This document shows positions 1 to 8,101 of a DNA stretch of 64,000 bases, in pieces. The position numbers were made by a program, and so were the translations under genes. Source of the stretch: Gayadomonas joobiniege G7 (GTDB taxonomy: Bacteria; Pseudomonadota; Gammaproteobacteria; Enterobacterales; Alteromonadaceae). The notes below the pieces were generated by a model. The model was not told the origin of the DNA. It did no database searches and saw only the letters and a program-made list of their open reading frames with translations. Numbering within the stretch: position 1 is the stretch's first letter; each line of letters begins with the position of its first letter. The stretch spans positions 1 through 64,000 of the forward strand of contig NZ_AMRX01000003.1 of the NCBI RefSeq assembly GCF_000300815.1, in the 5' to 3' direction.

Positions 1-2
1 TT

Positions 3-797
3 TCTCGCTCTGCAAATAAATCAACTGTCTATGAGGTATTCATACTTTTCAATGATCTAAGCATTGAAAATAGGGCATTTATAGCAAGATCAATCCATGA
101 TTTACCAAACTTGATTTTAAAATTTATAGACTGTCGAGAATTCTTTACTAAAGGGCATGAAACTCGAGGTATAACAAGTAGCACCTATTTAAGGTTATGG
201 GCGCCCGTTGTCCTTCCAACATATAAAAAAATACTTTATGCGGATGTTGATATCATTTTTTTAGAAGACTTAACCAAACTGTATCAATGGGATATCGGTG
301 ACTCCTGTTTTGCTGGTGTTAAATCCCCTCCACCACGACAAAGGTATTCAATGCAAAAAGGATGGGGCGATTCTTATATCAACGCAGGCGTGCTAATTAT
401 AAATTGTGAAAAGATCACCCATGATGACATCGATACTTGCAGCAAGCTAGCAGCTAAAAATAAATTCGAATTTCAAGATCAAGATATTATCAATTCAGTT
501 TTCAAGGGACGCAAGTACTGTGATATTCCTCAACGGTATAATTTTTCACCCTCAGCTCTTAAACGTTTATTAGTAAGCGGCCATACCAATAAAATTGATA
601 TAGCAGTTATACACTACATTGGGGCTAAACCATGGAACCAGAATGTCTTATTAGGTGAATTTTGGTGGAAAGAATTCACCAATTGTAGTTTTTTCGATTT
701 CGATTGGTACATAAAGTACTGTGAGAATCTAAAGAAGGGTCCACCCCTAAAAATTGCAACAAGGCTATTTTTAAAGGCATTGTTCAGAGCTAGATAA
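3..797 (+). CDS. Glycosyltransferase family 8 (5' end cut by window edge)
   Basis: The reading frame is open from the first bases of the window to a TAA at 795-797, so the true start lies outside. An in-frame TTG at 111 is not a convincing start, because coding-like sequence with hydrophobic and charged blocks continues upstream of it. The protein carries the GT8 metal-binding DxD (DVD, bases 243-251) inside an ILYADVDIIF context and the family's C-terminal H-x-x-G-x-K-P-W signature (HYIGAKPW). GT8 enzymes transfer galactose or glucose from UDP-sugars, often to lipopolysaccharide cores. Acceptor and sugar cannot be read from the sequence. A hairpin pair and an IS21-type remnant follow immediately, so this gene may belong to a neighbouring surface-polysaccharide block rather than to the XrtA locus. 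Confidence 0.82.
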   Translation, partial: SRSANKSTVYEVFILFNDLSIENRAFIARSIHDLPNLILKFIDCREFFTKGHETRGITSSTYLRLWAPVVLPTYKKILYADVDIIFLEDLTKLYQWDIGDSCFAGVKSPPPRQRYSMQKGWGDSYINAGVLIINCEKITHDDIDTCSKLAAKNKFEFQDQDIINSVFKGRKYCDIPQRYNFSPSALKRLLVSGHTNKIDIAVIHYIGAKPWNQNVLLGEFWWKEFTNCSFFDFDWYIKYCENLKKGPPLKIATRLFLKALFRAR

Positions 798-844
798 AGT
801 GGATCTAAATTCATTTGAACACTTTAATATGCGCTGTGACATTA

Positions 845-908
845 ACTAAACCACTATTAGCGGTTTAGTCATCACTTACTGTTATATGTTCATTTGTTGG
901 TAAGTGGT
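845..908. repeat. Two consecutive stem-loops after the GT8 gene
   Basis: The first hairpin has an 8-bp perfect stem (845-852 with 862-869) and a 9-base loop. The second pairs 871-879 with 900-908, matching 8 of 9 positions. Neither is followed by a clear T-run, so they are poor intrinsic terminators, though they could stabilise the 3' end of the GT8 transcript. Apart from these hairpins I see nothing coding in 798-1089. Confidence 0.4.
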
Positions 909-1089
909 GTTTAACCTGTCCTTTGAAATTGTGGTTTATTGCTCGAGATTTGTCAGCCTGATCTGCGCCTAACCGTATACACCCTCGCAAACACGCTTTA
1001 AATTGGCGGTGGACACTAGACATTTACCCCAAATGCCGCAGAAACGCGTAGGTGCGCACCGCCGAAGGCGTTGCGAACAACTTCCAAAC

Positions 1090-1288
1090 TGTTACCAACA
1101 ATGCAAAATTGATCCACTCCAACAATTGAAATCTGATCCACTTGTTTTCAATATAGTGCTTTTTCGGGGGCACTTTGATCATAAAAGAAGAGCTTATGAA
1201 AATTCAGACTTTGCACCAACAAGGTTGCTCACAACTGAAAACACCGCAAGAAATAGGTGTGATATCGGGCTGTTTTCGAAAAAAGCGT
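1090..1288 (+). mobile_element. Decayed IS21-family left end with start of istA
   Basis: From 1090 the sequence begins with TG and carries two direct copies of TGATCCACT (1110-1118 and 1134-1142, 24 bases apart), as expected of the repeated transposase-binding sites at IS21-family ends. An ATG at 1175, with AAGAAGAG upstream of a second ATG at 1196, opens a frame whose first part (KIQTLHQQGCSQ) resembles the N-terminal helix-turn-helix of IstA transposases. The similarity fades after about 30 codons and the frame runs into the hairpin-rich segment. No istA body or istB is present, so this is a remnant that cannot move on its own. An inverted AGTGGATC at 798-805, next to the GT8 stop, might be a second, eroded end. 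Confidence 0.5.
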
Positions 1289-1433
1289 CACCGGCAGGGA
1301 GCCGGTGTCGAGCATATATGGAAGTACTTGCTGCGTCTTTTTGAGGAAATCCTCGATTGAGCACCGGGCAAGGTGCACGTATTTGCAAGTACCGCCAATG
1401 TTTGCGGGGTGTCGCCAACACCTGCGGCGGTGA
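1289..1433. repeat. Hairpin-rich REP-like intergenic element
   Basis: This segment is a chain of short perfect inverted repeats: 1289-1307 (7-bp stem, 5-base loop), 1343-1354 (5 bp), 1361-1376 (5 bp), 1392-1407 (4 bp) and 1408-1422 (5 bp). An 8-bp pair, 1324-1331 with 1385-1392, encloses two of them. A related palindrome, GGTGCGCACC, and a 4-bp hairpin lie at 1051-1070. The composition is more GC-rich than the surroundings. The arrangement looks like a dispersed REP/BIME-type element, but copies elsewhere in the genome cannot be tested here. The remaining stretch to 1600 shows no gene. Confidence 0.5.
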
Positions 1434-1600
1434 AAATCTTGATAGCAAGGTTATTTCCGATCATTTATTCAGTGAAACACAGGTACCAAAACTCAGCAGT
1501 TGGTTTTCCAACTACTTTAGGCTAAGATTTTGTTTTGGTTTATATTGTCGATGTTTTTCACGTTTAGCCTTAATCACTGAAAAGTTAGGATCAAAATAAT

Positions 1601-2689
1601 ATGTATGAAGAATTTTATGGATTTAACGAAAAGCCTTTCCATTTAACCCCAGATCCTAATTTCTTTTTTGCGAGTAAATTGCATGCGAGAGCCTTATCTT
1701 ATTTAAAGTATGGTATCACTCAAGGAGAAGGTTTTATTGTCATCACTGGCGCTATTGGCACGGGTAAAACAACGATTGCCAATAACTTGATGAACTCAAT
1801 AGATGACGATCTAGTGGCAATCCAAATAGTCACGCCAAAGCTTAACCCTGATGATCTAGTGTTCATGACAGCCTCTAAGTTAGGCCTACAGACTGAAAAT
1901 AAAAGCAAAGCTTCATTATTGCAGGCTATAGAGCAGCGGCTTTCTGAATTACACCACCAAGGTAAGCGAGCATTATTGCTGGTTGATGAGGCTCAGAACT
2001 TGCCGTTGGAATCTGTCGAAGAGTTGCGAATGCTGTCTAATTTTCAATTAGAAGGAAAACCCTTGTTGCAAAGCTTTTTATTAGGGCAACCTGAATTGCG
2101 TAATTTACTTCAATTACCTGCAATGGAGCAGTTTAGACAAAGAGTGGTTGCTTCATGTAATTTGCAGCCTTTGTCTCTTGATGAAACGCGAGCTTACATT
2201 CATTTCAGAATCCATGCGGCGGCAGGCGATCAGGATAAAGCTGTATTTTCAAGTGCAGCAATTGATAACATTTATAGTTATAGCTGCGGTATTCCACGAC
2301 GTATAAATACTTTATGTGATCGAGTATTACTTTACGGATTTTTAGAAGAAAAGTCGTTTATTACTGAACAAGAAACCGCTTTAGTCATTGCCGAAATTAA
2401 AGAAGAAAGCACCAATATATCGAGTACTGATGAGCAAATTGAAACAAGCTATGATCAATCGCAAGATATTAAACTAACTGATTTAGCTGCTCCGAATCAT
2501 CAACAAGAAGTAAGCTCTGATAGCCAAATGTTGGCGAAAGATCTTCGTGAAATTAGAAACATGGTGGATGACATAAAAGAAACTCTAAATACCAATATAG
2601 AGTACAAGTTAAAAGTCAGTCGCTATATCGATAATGCTATCAACCGTAAGTTAAAAGAGTTAAAAAAGCTGACACCGGAACAGGACTGA
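1601..2689 (+). CDS. XrtA/PEP-CTERM-associated AAA ATPase (ExeA-like)
   Basis: A 362-residue cytoplasmic ATPase of the ExeA/GspA-like group. It opens with the typical MYEEFYGF...PFHLTPDP motif, has Walker A GAIGTGKTT at residues 50-58 and Walker B LLLVDEAQ near 126-132. This combination and length match the ATPase that accompanies exosortase-A exopolysaccharide loci (TIGR03015-like). The last 70 residues are charged and probably helical or coiled coil. In many XrtA loci the gene sits next to the Wza/Wzz/kinase genes; here it stands alone about 45 kb away, converging on prsR with only 19 bases between stop codons. A weak AGGAT ribosome site precedes the ATG. Its exact role in export is not established; energising or positioning envelope export machinery is the usual suggestion. 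Confidence 0.88.
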   Translation: MYEEFYGFNEKPFHLTPDPNFFFASKLHARALSYLKYGITQGEGFIVITGAIGTGKTTIANNLMNSIDDDLVAIQIVTPKLNPDDLVFMTASKLGLQTENKSKASLLQAIEQRLSELHHQGKRALLLVDEAQNLPLESVEELRMLSNFQLEGKPLLQSFLLGQPELRNLLQLPAMEQFRQRVVASCNLQPLSLDETRAYIHFRIHAAAGDQDKAVFSSAAIDNIYSYSCGIPRRINTLCDRVLLYGFLEEKSFITEQETALVIAEIKEESTNISSTDEQIETSYDQSQDIKLTDLAAPNHQQEVSSDSQMLAKDLREIRNMVDDIKETLNTNIEYKLKVSRYIDNAINRKLKELKKLTPEQD

Positions 2690-2708
2690 CTTTAACTTCC
2701 TGAGCACA

Positions 2709-4073
2709 CTAAGTCTTTAGGTCGCTCAAGTCGTACTTTTCTATTAACGAATATAGCGTAGGTCGGGTAACACCTAATAACTCTGCTGTTTTAGTCATAT
2801 TTTTTTCAGATAAGTGATAGGCTTGCCGGATTGCACTTGATTCGGCTTTCTCGCGAACTTCTCTTAAATTTAGAGAGCTGCTCTCATCTATTTTTATTTC
2901 GTTCTCTGGAACCTGTAGACCCATATCTTCGGCTGTAATAACTGGCCCATCAGCCAAAACCACAGAGGTTTTAAGTTTGTTTTGCAATTCGCGAATATTG
3001 CCAGGCCATGGATGTTGCATCATGGCTTGTTTTGCACATTCGCTAAACCCCTTTATTGATTTTTTATATTGAAGGTTATAGCTATCTAAAAAGGCTTTAG
3101 CTAATAACAGGATGTCGGTATCTCGTTCACGCAGTGGCGGAATATTGATGATCAATTCACTGATTCGGTAAAAAAGATCTTCTCGGAATGTTTCTTCTTG
3201 AGCCATCTGTTGCAGGTTTCTATGCGTTGCACAAATCACTCTGACGTCGACGGGTAACACCTCGCGACCACCGACTCGCTCAATGACACGTTCTTGTAAA
3301 AAGCGTAACATTTTTGCTTGCAAAGGGAGTGGCATATCGCCAATTTCATCTAAAAAAAGAGTACCACCTTGAGCGGTTTCTATTTTTCCTTGGGTTGTTT
3401 TGGCTGCGCCGGTGAAAGCCCCTTTTTCATAACCAAACAGCTCACTTTCGAGTAAGTTTTCTGGGATTGACGCACAGTTGATTGCAATAAAAGGTTTATT
3501 GGCCCGATCACTGTGATCATGAATTGAACGGGCAAAAACTTCTTTACCAGTACCACTTTCGCCTAATAAGAGCGTGGTGATCTCAGTTTTGGCAATTTTC
3601 TCCGCGCGTTTGACTGACTTTTCTATCGCTTGGCTAGAGCCTATGATGCCATTCATAGAAGAGCTAATTTTATTCAGCCGTCTGTTTTCACGCTCAAGCC
3701 CGACTAAAGAAAAAGCTCGCTGAATGATGGTATTTAGTGTGTCTATATCTATCGGTTTTTGGTAAAAATCATAAGCGCCTAATTCAATAGATTTTAACGC
3801 ATTTGTTTTATCCGTATTTCCAGTTAAAACGATGACTTTAGTCGCTGGTGAAATAGATAGTATTTCAGTCAAGATATTTAGACCTACTGAAGCATTAGCG
3901 GGATCTGGTGGTAGTCCCAAATCGAGTGTAACCACTTCGGGTTCAAAACGTCTGATTTGGGTTAAAGTTGATTTTTTATCGTCTGCAAAAACAATATCAT
4001 AATCTGAAAGTCCCCATTTGAGCTGTTTTTGAATTCCTTTATCGTCGTCGACGACTAATAATTTTTTGCTCAT
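2709..4073 (-). CDS. prsR: PEP-CTERM-box sigma-54-dependent response regulator PrsR
   Basis: A 454-residue NtrC-class regulator. The receiver domain (1-120) has acidic pocket D10/D11, phospho-acceptor D51 and K106. The AAA+ domain has Walker A GESGTGKE (171-178) and an intact GAFTGA loop (218-223), which contacts sigma-54. The C-terminus carries a Fis-type helix-turn-helix (TAELLGVTRPTLYSLIEKY). I start the gene at 4073 rather than at the in-frame ATG at 4103, because an AAGGAG lies eight bases upstream of 4073 while the longer form would overlap prsK. It is translated two bases after the prsK stop, so kinase and regulator are coupled. In other bacteria PrsR with RpoN activates PEP-CTERM protein genes. 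The sigma-54 promoter at 9935 is the obvious local target. Confidence 0.93.
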   Translation of the reverse strand: MSKKLLVVDDDKGIQKQLKWGLSDYDIVFADDKKSTLTQIRRFEPEVVTLDLGLPPDPANASVGLNILTEILSISPATKVIVLTGNTDKTNALKSIELGAYDFYQKPIDIDTLNTIIQRAFSLVGLERENRRLNKISSSMNGIIGSSQAIEKSVKRAEKIAKTEITTLLLGESGTGKEVFARSIHDHSDRANKPFIAINCASIPENLLESELFGYEKGAFTGAAKTTQGKIETAQGGTLFLDEIGDMPLPLQAKMLRFLQERVIERVGGREVLPVDVRVICATHRNLQQMAQEETFREDLFYRISELIINIPPLRERDTDILLLAKAFLDSYNLQYKKSIKGFSECAKQAMMQHPWPGNIRELQNKLKTSVVLADGPVITAEDMGLQVPENEIKIDESSSLNLREVREKAESSAIRQAYHLSEKNMTKTAELLGVTRPTLYSLIEKYDLSDLKT

Positions 4074-4075
4074 CG

Positions 4076-6112
4076 TTATATCTCCTTGTTCAAGGTAAAA
4101 CATATTTCAAACCGGCTACCTTTTCCTATTTCAGAGGTCACCGTTAATTCACCGCCTTCATTTTCTATAAAGAGTTTAGCATCATATGCACCTATCCCCA
4201 TACCTGCATTACCTTTGGTTGTGACAAACGGCATAAAAAGCTTATTGGCAATAAAGTCCTCTGTCATTCCCACACCGGTATCTTCAATTACAATTTTAAT
4301 TTTATTGTTTTGCTGTTGAGCGCTTACGCTTACCTTCCCATTATCCTCAGTTGCTTGTTGAGCATTATCAATTAAATGAAAAAGAACATTCGAAAATTTT
4401 TCAGCATCCGTATCAAAATAAGGTTCGCCAATAACCGTTAGCTGCGGATGAGGTAGTTGATTCTGGCATTTATTTTCTACTAAAGCCGTTAATAAAGGTT
4501 TTAAATAAACCCGTTTTGAATTTTCTTTTTCATCTTCAGCTGATTTGTTCATTAACTGATTTAGCATTTTATGCATACGTTTTTGAGTATATCCCAAGGT
4601 CTCAAAGGTATCTTCAATAAATTCTGGATTACTTTTGTGCTTTTGAGCATTGCTTAATATCATCTCGATTTGTGCCAAGACATTTTTTAAATCATGAACA
4701 ACAAAAGCAGAGGTTCGATTGAAGGCTGCAAACTGAGCATTTTCTGTCATTATTTTGTTTGCTTCGTGCTGAAACAAGTAGTGCCCGACCTGAGCTGTGA
4801 CCACATTTAGATAGTCTCTTATTTCCCAATTCAACTTTAACTTGTTATTTTCCGGTGGGTTTAAGCATGCAAGCCCCCATAATCTATCTTGTTCAAAAAT
4901 TGGAATTAATAAACTGAATTGGCAGGTCGCTAGTAAATTGCGCTTAACTTCAATTTCAGGGTAACTATCTGGATGCTTTATTAGATGTTTTATATCAATG
5001 ATCCAGTGTGATTTTTGAATATAAGGGACGAGAGACCGTATAGCCTCAAGATTTTCATCTGTTTCATGTTGTAGGTTTTTTTTAGAACCAGCTACCTGAA
5101 TGAGGTTTTGGTTTTTAACTTTTAATAAAACCCCATCTTTATAATCACTGGCAAACAGAAATGCGTCAATTGCTCGATGATAAAAACTATCGCTTTTATT
5201 AAGTGGCTTGTTAAGGAGTTCCGTCAATGCCATCCACTGGGCTCGGTAATCGTATTGGTTGGCAAAAAAGTGTTTTTCTAAAAATACTTTCAAATTACGT
5301 TTTAATGATTCAGAAACAAACAGCGCAAACAGTAATGTAAAAGCTAACACCATGAAGATGGTTTGTAGCATCATGGTCCATTGCGATTGGATGCTTTTTA
5401 TATAATAACCAGCGATTGCCATTGCGCTGAGGTAGAGAGCGGCAACCAATAATAAACTACTTTGAAATACCATCTCCCTAGACACATAAATACTCACTGC
5501 TAAGCTTTTATTGCGTTTAATCGTCCAGATCAACAGTGGAATGAGTAGCGCATGTAAATAGCCGCGGGCCAGCCAGAAGTCCGGGTTAATATGGGCGACT
5601 AAACTCGCTTCCGAAAAAATAACAAAATCAAAAACAGTTATGCTACCTAATCCGATCAATAGAGGTTTAAACTCAGATAAACTATCTTTACTGCGTCTGT
5701 ATATGATTTCGATCAGCACGAGGGCGGCTATGCTGGCCGATAAAAACGCAATATAGTCAAAAACCAGTTGCCCCGATACAAAAACACCCAGCAGAGGGAT
5801 GACTAATACTAGAATAGGTAATAAACCAGCGTAGGTTAATAAAATAGCTTTAATAGAACGATTTGGCTGTAAAATCCCAATCAATAATAATAAGCTTGTC
5901 GAAAAGCGAATACTCTCAAGCCAACTGGTGTAAAGGCTATCTGCATACAAGAGATAAATAAGATTGCCAACCGCCCATGTTACGCCCCCTGCAGCAAACA
6001 AAATAATACGGCTCTGGGCAGGTGAATATAGCCGGTTAGCGAGTGCTAACAAACTTAATAATAAGTAACTGAACGCGGCACCTGCGTAGCCCGCCCAATG
6101 AAAAAACTCCAT
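4076..6112 (-). CDS. prsK: XrtA/PEP-CTERM system histidine kinase PrsK
   Basis: A 678-residue membrane sensor kinase. Hydrophobic segments fill roughly residues 5-265 (about eight to ten membrane spans), followed by a GAF-like region (about 290-450) and the kinase core. The phospho-acceptor is H473 in VVHDLKN. The N-box HLIDNAQQA is at 579-587, the G1 box DTGVGM at 611-616 and the G2 box GMGIGAY at 637-643. Length, membrane-GAF-kinase order and linkage to prsR match PrsK (TIGR02916-like). The signal sensed is unknown. It sits 50 bases downstream of the serine protease gene and directly upstream of prsR, so the three probably form one transcript. All catalytic motifs look intact. Confidence 0.92.
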   Translation of the reverse strand: MEFFHWAGYAGAAFSYLLLSLLALANRLYSPAQSRIILFAAGGVTWAVGNLIYLLYADSLYTSWLESIRFSTSLLLLIGILQPNRSIKAILLTYAGLLPILVLVIPLLGVFVSGQLVFDYIAFLSASIAALVLIEIIYRRSKDSLSEFKPLLIGLGSITVFDFVIFSEASLVAHINPDFWLARGYLHALLIPLLIWTIKRNKSLAVSIYVSREMVFQSSLLLVAALYLSAMAIAGYYIKSIQSQWTMMLQTIFMVLAFTLLFALFVSESLKRNLKVFLEKHFFANQYDYRAQWMALTELLNKPLNKSDSFYHRAIDAFLFASDYKDGVLLKVKNQNLIQVAGSKKNLQHETDENLEAIRSLVPYIQKSHWIIDIKHLIKHPDSYPEIEVKRNLLATCQFSLLIPIFEQDRLWGLACLNPPENNKLKLNWEIRDYLNVVTAQVGHYLFQHEANKIMTENAQFAAFNRTSAFVVHDLKNVLAQIEMILSNAQKHKSNPEFIEDTFETLGYTQKRMHKMLNQLMNKSAEDEKENSKRVYLKPLLTALVENKCQNQLPHPQLTVIGEPYFDTDAEKFSNVLFHLIDNAQQATEDNGKVSVSAQQQNNKIKIVIEDTGVGMTEDFIANKLFMPFVTTKGNAGMGIGAYDAKLFIENEGGELTVTSEIGKGSRFEICFTLNKEI

Positions 6113-6162
6113 ATTACTTTTCCCGTTGAATCAAAATAGATGAGTCGAATTAAAGTATAGGT

Positions 6163-6939
6163 CTAAGGGCTTTTGTTGGCTTTGGCCAGCAAGGCTTTTA
6201 AATGTTTTATCGGTATCGCATAAGTCATTCCACTTGGTTCTTTTAATAAGTTTTCTTTATTACCCTGAACAAAGGTTTTATTTACAACAGCAATGACTTC
6301 ACCACTTTGACTTAAATACACAGGACTGCCGCTATTTCCAGGGTATACGGTGGCGTCTAACTGGTAAATCAAATATGGGTCTTTGAGCCGCTTGATAGCC
6401 GCTGCTGTCAATTGTCCTGAATTGGGCAGTGGTATTATTAAAGGAGAGTGAGAAGAGACTATTCCTCTGTGCGTCACAGGGTATAAACCGAGTACAAATC
6501 CCATCGGAAAGCCGGTTAAAGCGATTTCACTGCCTTCCGCAACGAGGTGATTGTCATTGTATAAAGTCACAGGGGCAAGTGTCTGATCAGCAAGCCTTAA
6601 CAATGCTAGATCATAAGTTTTGTCAAAGTTAACCAAAGTAACTTGCTGGTAGTTCGCGTGAGCACCTTTGCCCACAAACACAACTAAGCTTTGCCCCTCT
6701 TTTTTTTCTGGCTTTAAAATATCTTGGATAACATGATAATTAGTTGCGATTAAGCTGCCATCACCGACAACAAAACCTGTCCCAGTGAGCTTAGCTCGTG
6801 GCTGGCTGAGCGGCGAATAAAACCCAATCCCGACAATAGAGGGTTTAATTTGTTGAATGACATCCATTAAAGTATTTGCTGATAATGCACGTGGTTGCAC
6901 AAAGAAAATAAAAAATAATAAAGCGATAACTAGTTTCAT
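6163..6939 (-). CDS. Secreted trypsin-like serine protease upstream of prsK-prsR
   Basis: A 258-residue protein with an N-terminal signal sequence (about residues 1-21, ending ALSA) and a trypsin-like protease fold. The catalytic triad reads H69 (TNYHV), D110 (YDLALLRL) and S204 (GNSGSP, 201-206). There is no PDZ domain, so it is a minimal HtrA/Tex-like form acting in the periplasm or envelope. Position at the head of the prsK-prsR operon suggests it could act on envelope or PEP-CTERM proteins, or on the sensor input to PrsK; that is inference. Divergent from the ElyC-like gene with 52 bases between start codons, which therefore contain both promoters. Confidence 0.85.
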   Translation of the reverse strand: MKLVIALLFFIFFVQPRALSANTLMDVIQQIKPSIVGIGFYSPLSQPRAKLTGTGFVVGDGSLIATNYHVIQDILKPEKKEGQSLVVFVGKGAHANYQQVTLVNFDKTYDLALLRLADQTLAPVTLYNDNHLVAEGSEIALTGFPMGFVLGLYPVTHRGIVSSHSPLIIPLPNSGQLTAAAIKRLKDPYLIYQLDATVYPGNSGSPVYLSQSGEVIAVVNKTFVQGNKENLLKEPSGMTYAIPIKHLKALLAKANKSP

Positions 6940-6991
6940 TGAATAATATTTTTTACACTGATGGCATATTCCGTGACATGTATACTAGCCG

Positions 6992-7774
6992 ATGGATATA
7001 CTTTTTGCATTTAAAAAACTGGTGGGGGTGCTGATTTCCCCGTTACCTATCATTTCTGCACTCTTTATTTGGGGCGTTTGGAATCTTTATCGGAGCAGCG
7101 CCAACCTTAAACTTGCACGCCTCCTTTTAACTCTAGCTGGGTGTCTGTTTTTATTGGCATCTTCACCACTCATTTCAGCGTTATGGATTAACAGTTTTGA
7201 AAAAGAAGTTCCTGTTTACAGAGATCATTTGAAGCATGTAGACAATATTATAGTCCTCGGTTGTTATAACTCAGAAGACTCGAATTTACCCATAGTCGCA
7301 AATATTCACGAATGCTCTTTATACCGCTTGGTAGAAGCCAAGCGCCTGAGCTTGAAGTATCCCCAAGCAAAAGTCGTTTTAAGTGGAATGAAAGAGAGTG
7401 AGCAAAGACGGCTCAGCCATCCTGCATATTCAGCTGAATTTTTGCAACAATTGGGTTTATCGCGCGAGCGAATATTAATTTTAGATAGTAATTTAGATAC
7501 TCAAGACGAGGCAAAAAGTTTACGCCAGCTGAGTCACAACAAGATAAACCTGCTCATTAGTTCGGCAAGTCACTTTAGACGAATAGAAAAGATATTTAGG
7601 CGCGAGGGTATTTTATATACCCCAGTACCCAGCGAATACACGAGTAGTTTTGAAATACATTGGAATTGGCGTTTATTTCTTCCATCTGTAAGTGCACTTC
7701 ATGCAAGTGAAAGAGCCATGTACGAAAGCCTTGGAAACCTCTGGGAAATGTTTAAAAATATAGACCGTAAGTAA
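6992..7774 (+). CDS. ElyC/SanA/YdcF-family (DUF218) membrane protein
   Basis: A 260-residue protein with two N-terminal hydrophobic segments (about 12-28 and 40-66) followed by a DUF218 domain. The domain shows the expected strand motifs VDNIIVLG, KVVLSGMKESE and the acidic SNLDTQDEA segment, then LLISSASHFRR. Proteins of this family (ElyC, SanA, YdcF) act in envelope polysaccharide metabolism, with ElyC affecting lipid-carrier-linked precursors in E. coli. A role in recycling or protecting undecaprenyl-linked EPS precursors is plausible but inferred. It is divergent from the protease gene and separated by about 330 bases from the acyltransferase gene, so it is probably its own unit. Confidence 0.8.
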   Translation: MDILFAFKKLVGVLISPLPIISALFIWGVWNLYRSSANLKLARLLLTLAGCLFLLASSPLISALWINSFEKEVPVYRDHLKHVDNIIVLGCYNSEDSNLPIVANIHECSLYRLVEAKRLSLKYPQAKVVLSGMKESEQRRLSHPAYSAEFLQQLGLSRERILILDSNLDTQDEAKSLRQLSHNKINLLISSASHFRRIEKIFRREGILYTPVPSEYTSSFEIHWNWRLFLPSVSALHASERAMYESLGNLWEMFKNIDRK

Positions 7775-8101
7775 TTGATTGTTGTGTATTTTTTTAGACC
7801 TTTTGGGTTTTTTAAAGCGGAGCAAGTGTCGATATTCTTTACATCTTTTTATCTGCAGTTTAGTACCCTGATTTTTCACCTTGATTTATAACAAATTTTA
7901 ACTTTCGGCTCGATTTTTGCTTGTTTTAAAAATTTGTGGTTTGCGGTTTAAACCCGAAGCAAGTTTTCTAATTCTGGGCTATACAGTTTCTAAGGTGTTT
8001 ATTCGGATGAAACTAGCATTTGACTATCCTGAGCTTTAGTGGTTACACACCGTAATATTTATTCACAGCATTTTATTTTTATCTTTTTAGTAGGCTCTGC
8101 G
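7775..8101. other. Gene-free 327-base interval upstream of the acyltransferase
   Basis: No convincing reading frame is present. The interval must contain the promoter of the acyltransferase-ThiF pair, since the previous gene ends at 7774. An 8-bp palindrome GTTTAAAC lies near 7947 within a CGG...CCG context. It could be an operator but has no recognised consensus. A GG-N10-GC pair (near 7804) was seen but lacks the other sigma-54 bases. I do not call a promoter. Confidence 0.3.

Noticed and set aside
1003-1344. A 113-codon open frame across the IS remnant and hairpin region
   Set aside because: It has no ribosome site and its sequence is a read-through of IS-end repeats and hairpins in a different frame from the IstA-like start.
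7800-7822. GG-N10-GC upstream of the acyltransferase, considered as a sigma-54 promoter
   Set aside because: Only the two dinucleotides match; CAC after GG and TT before GC are missing, and it lies nearly 300 bases before the gene.
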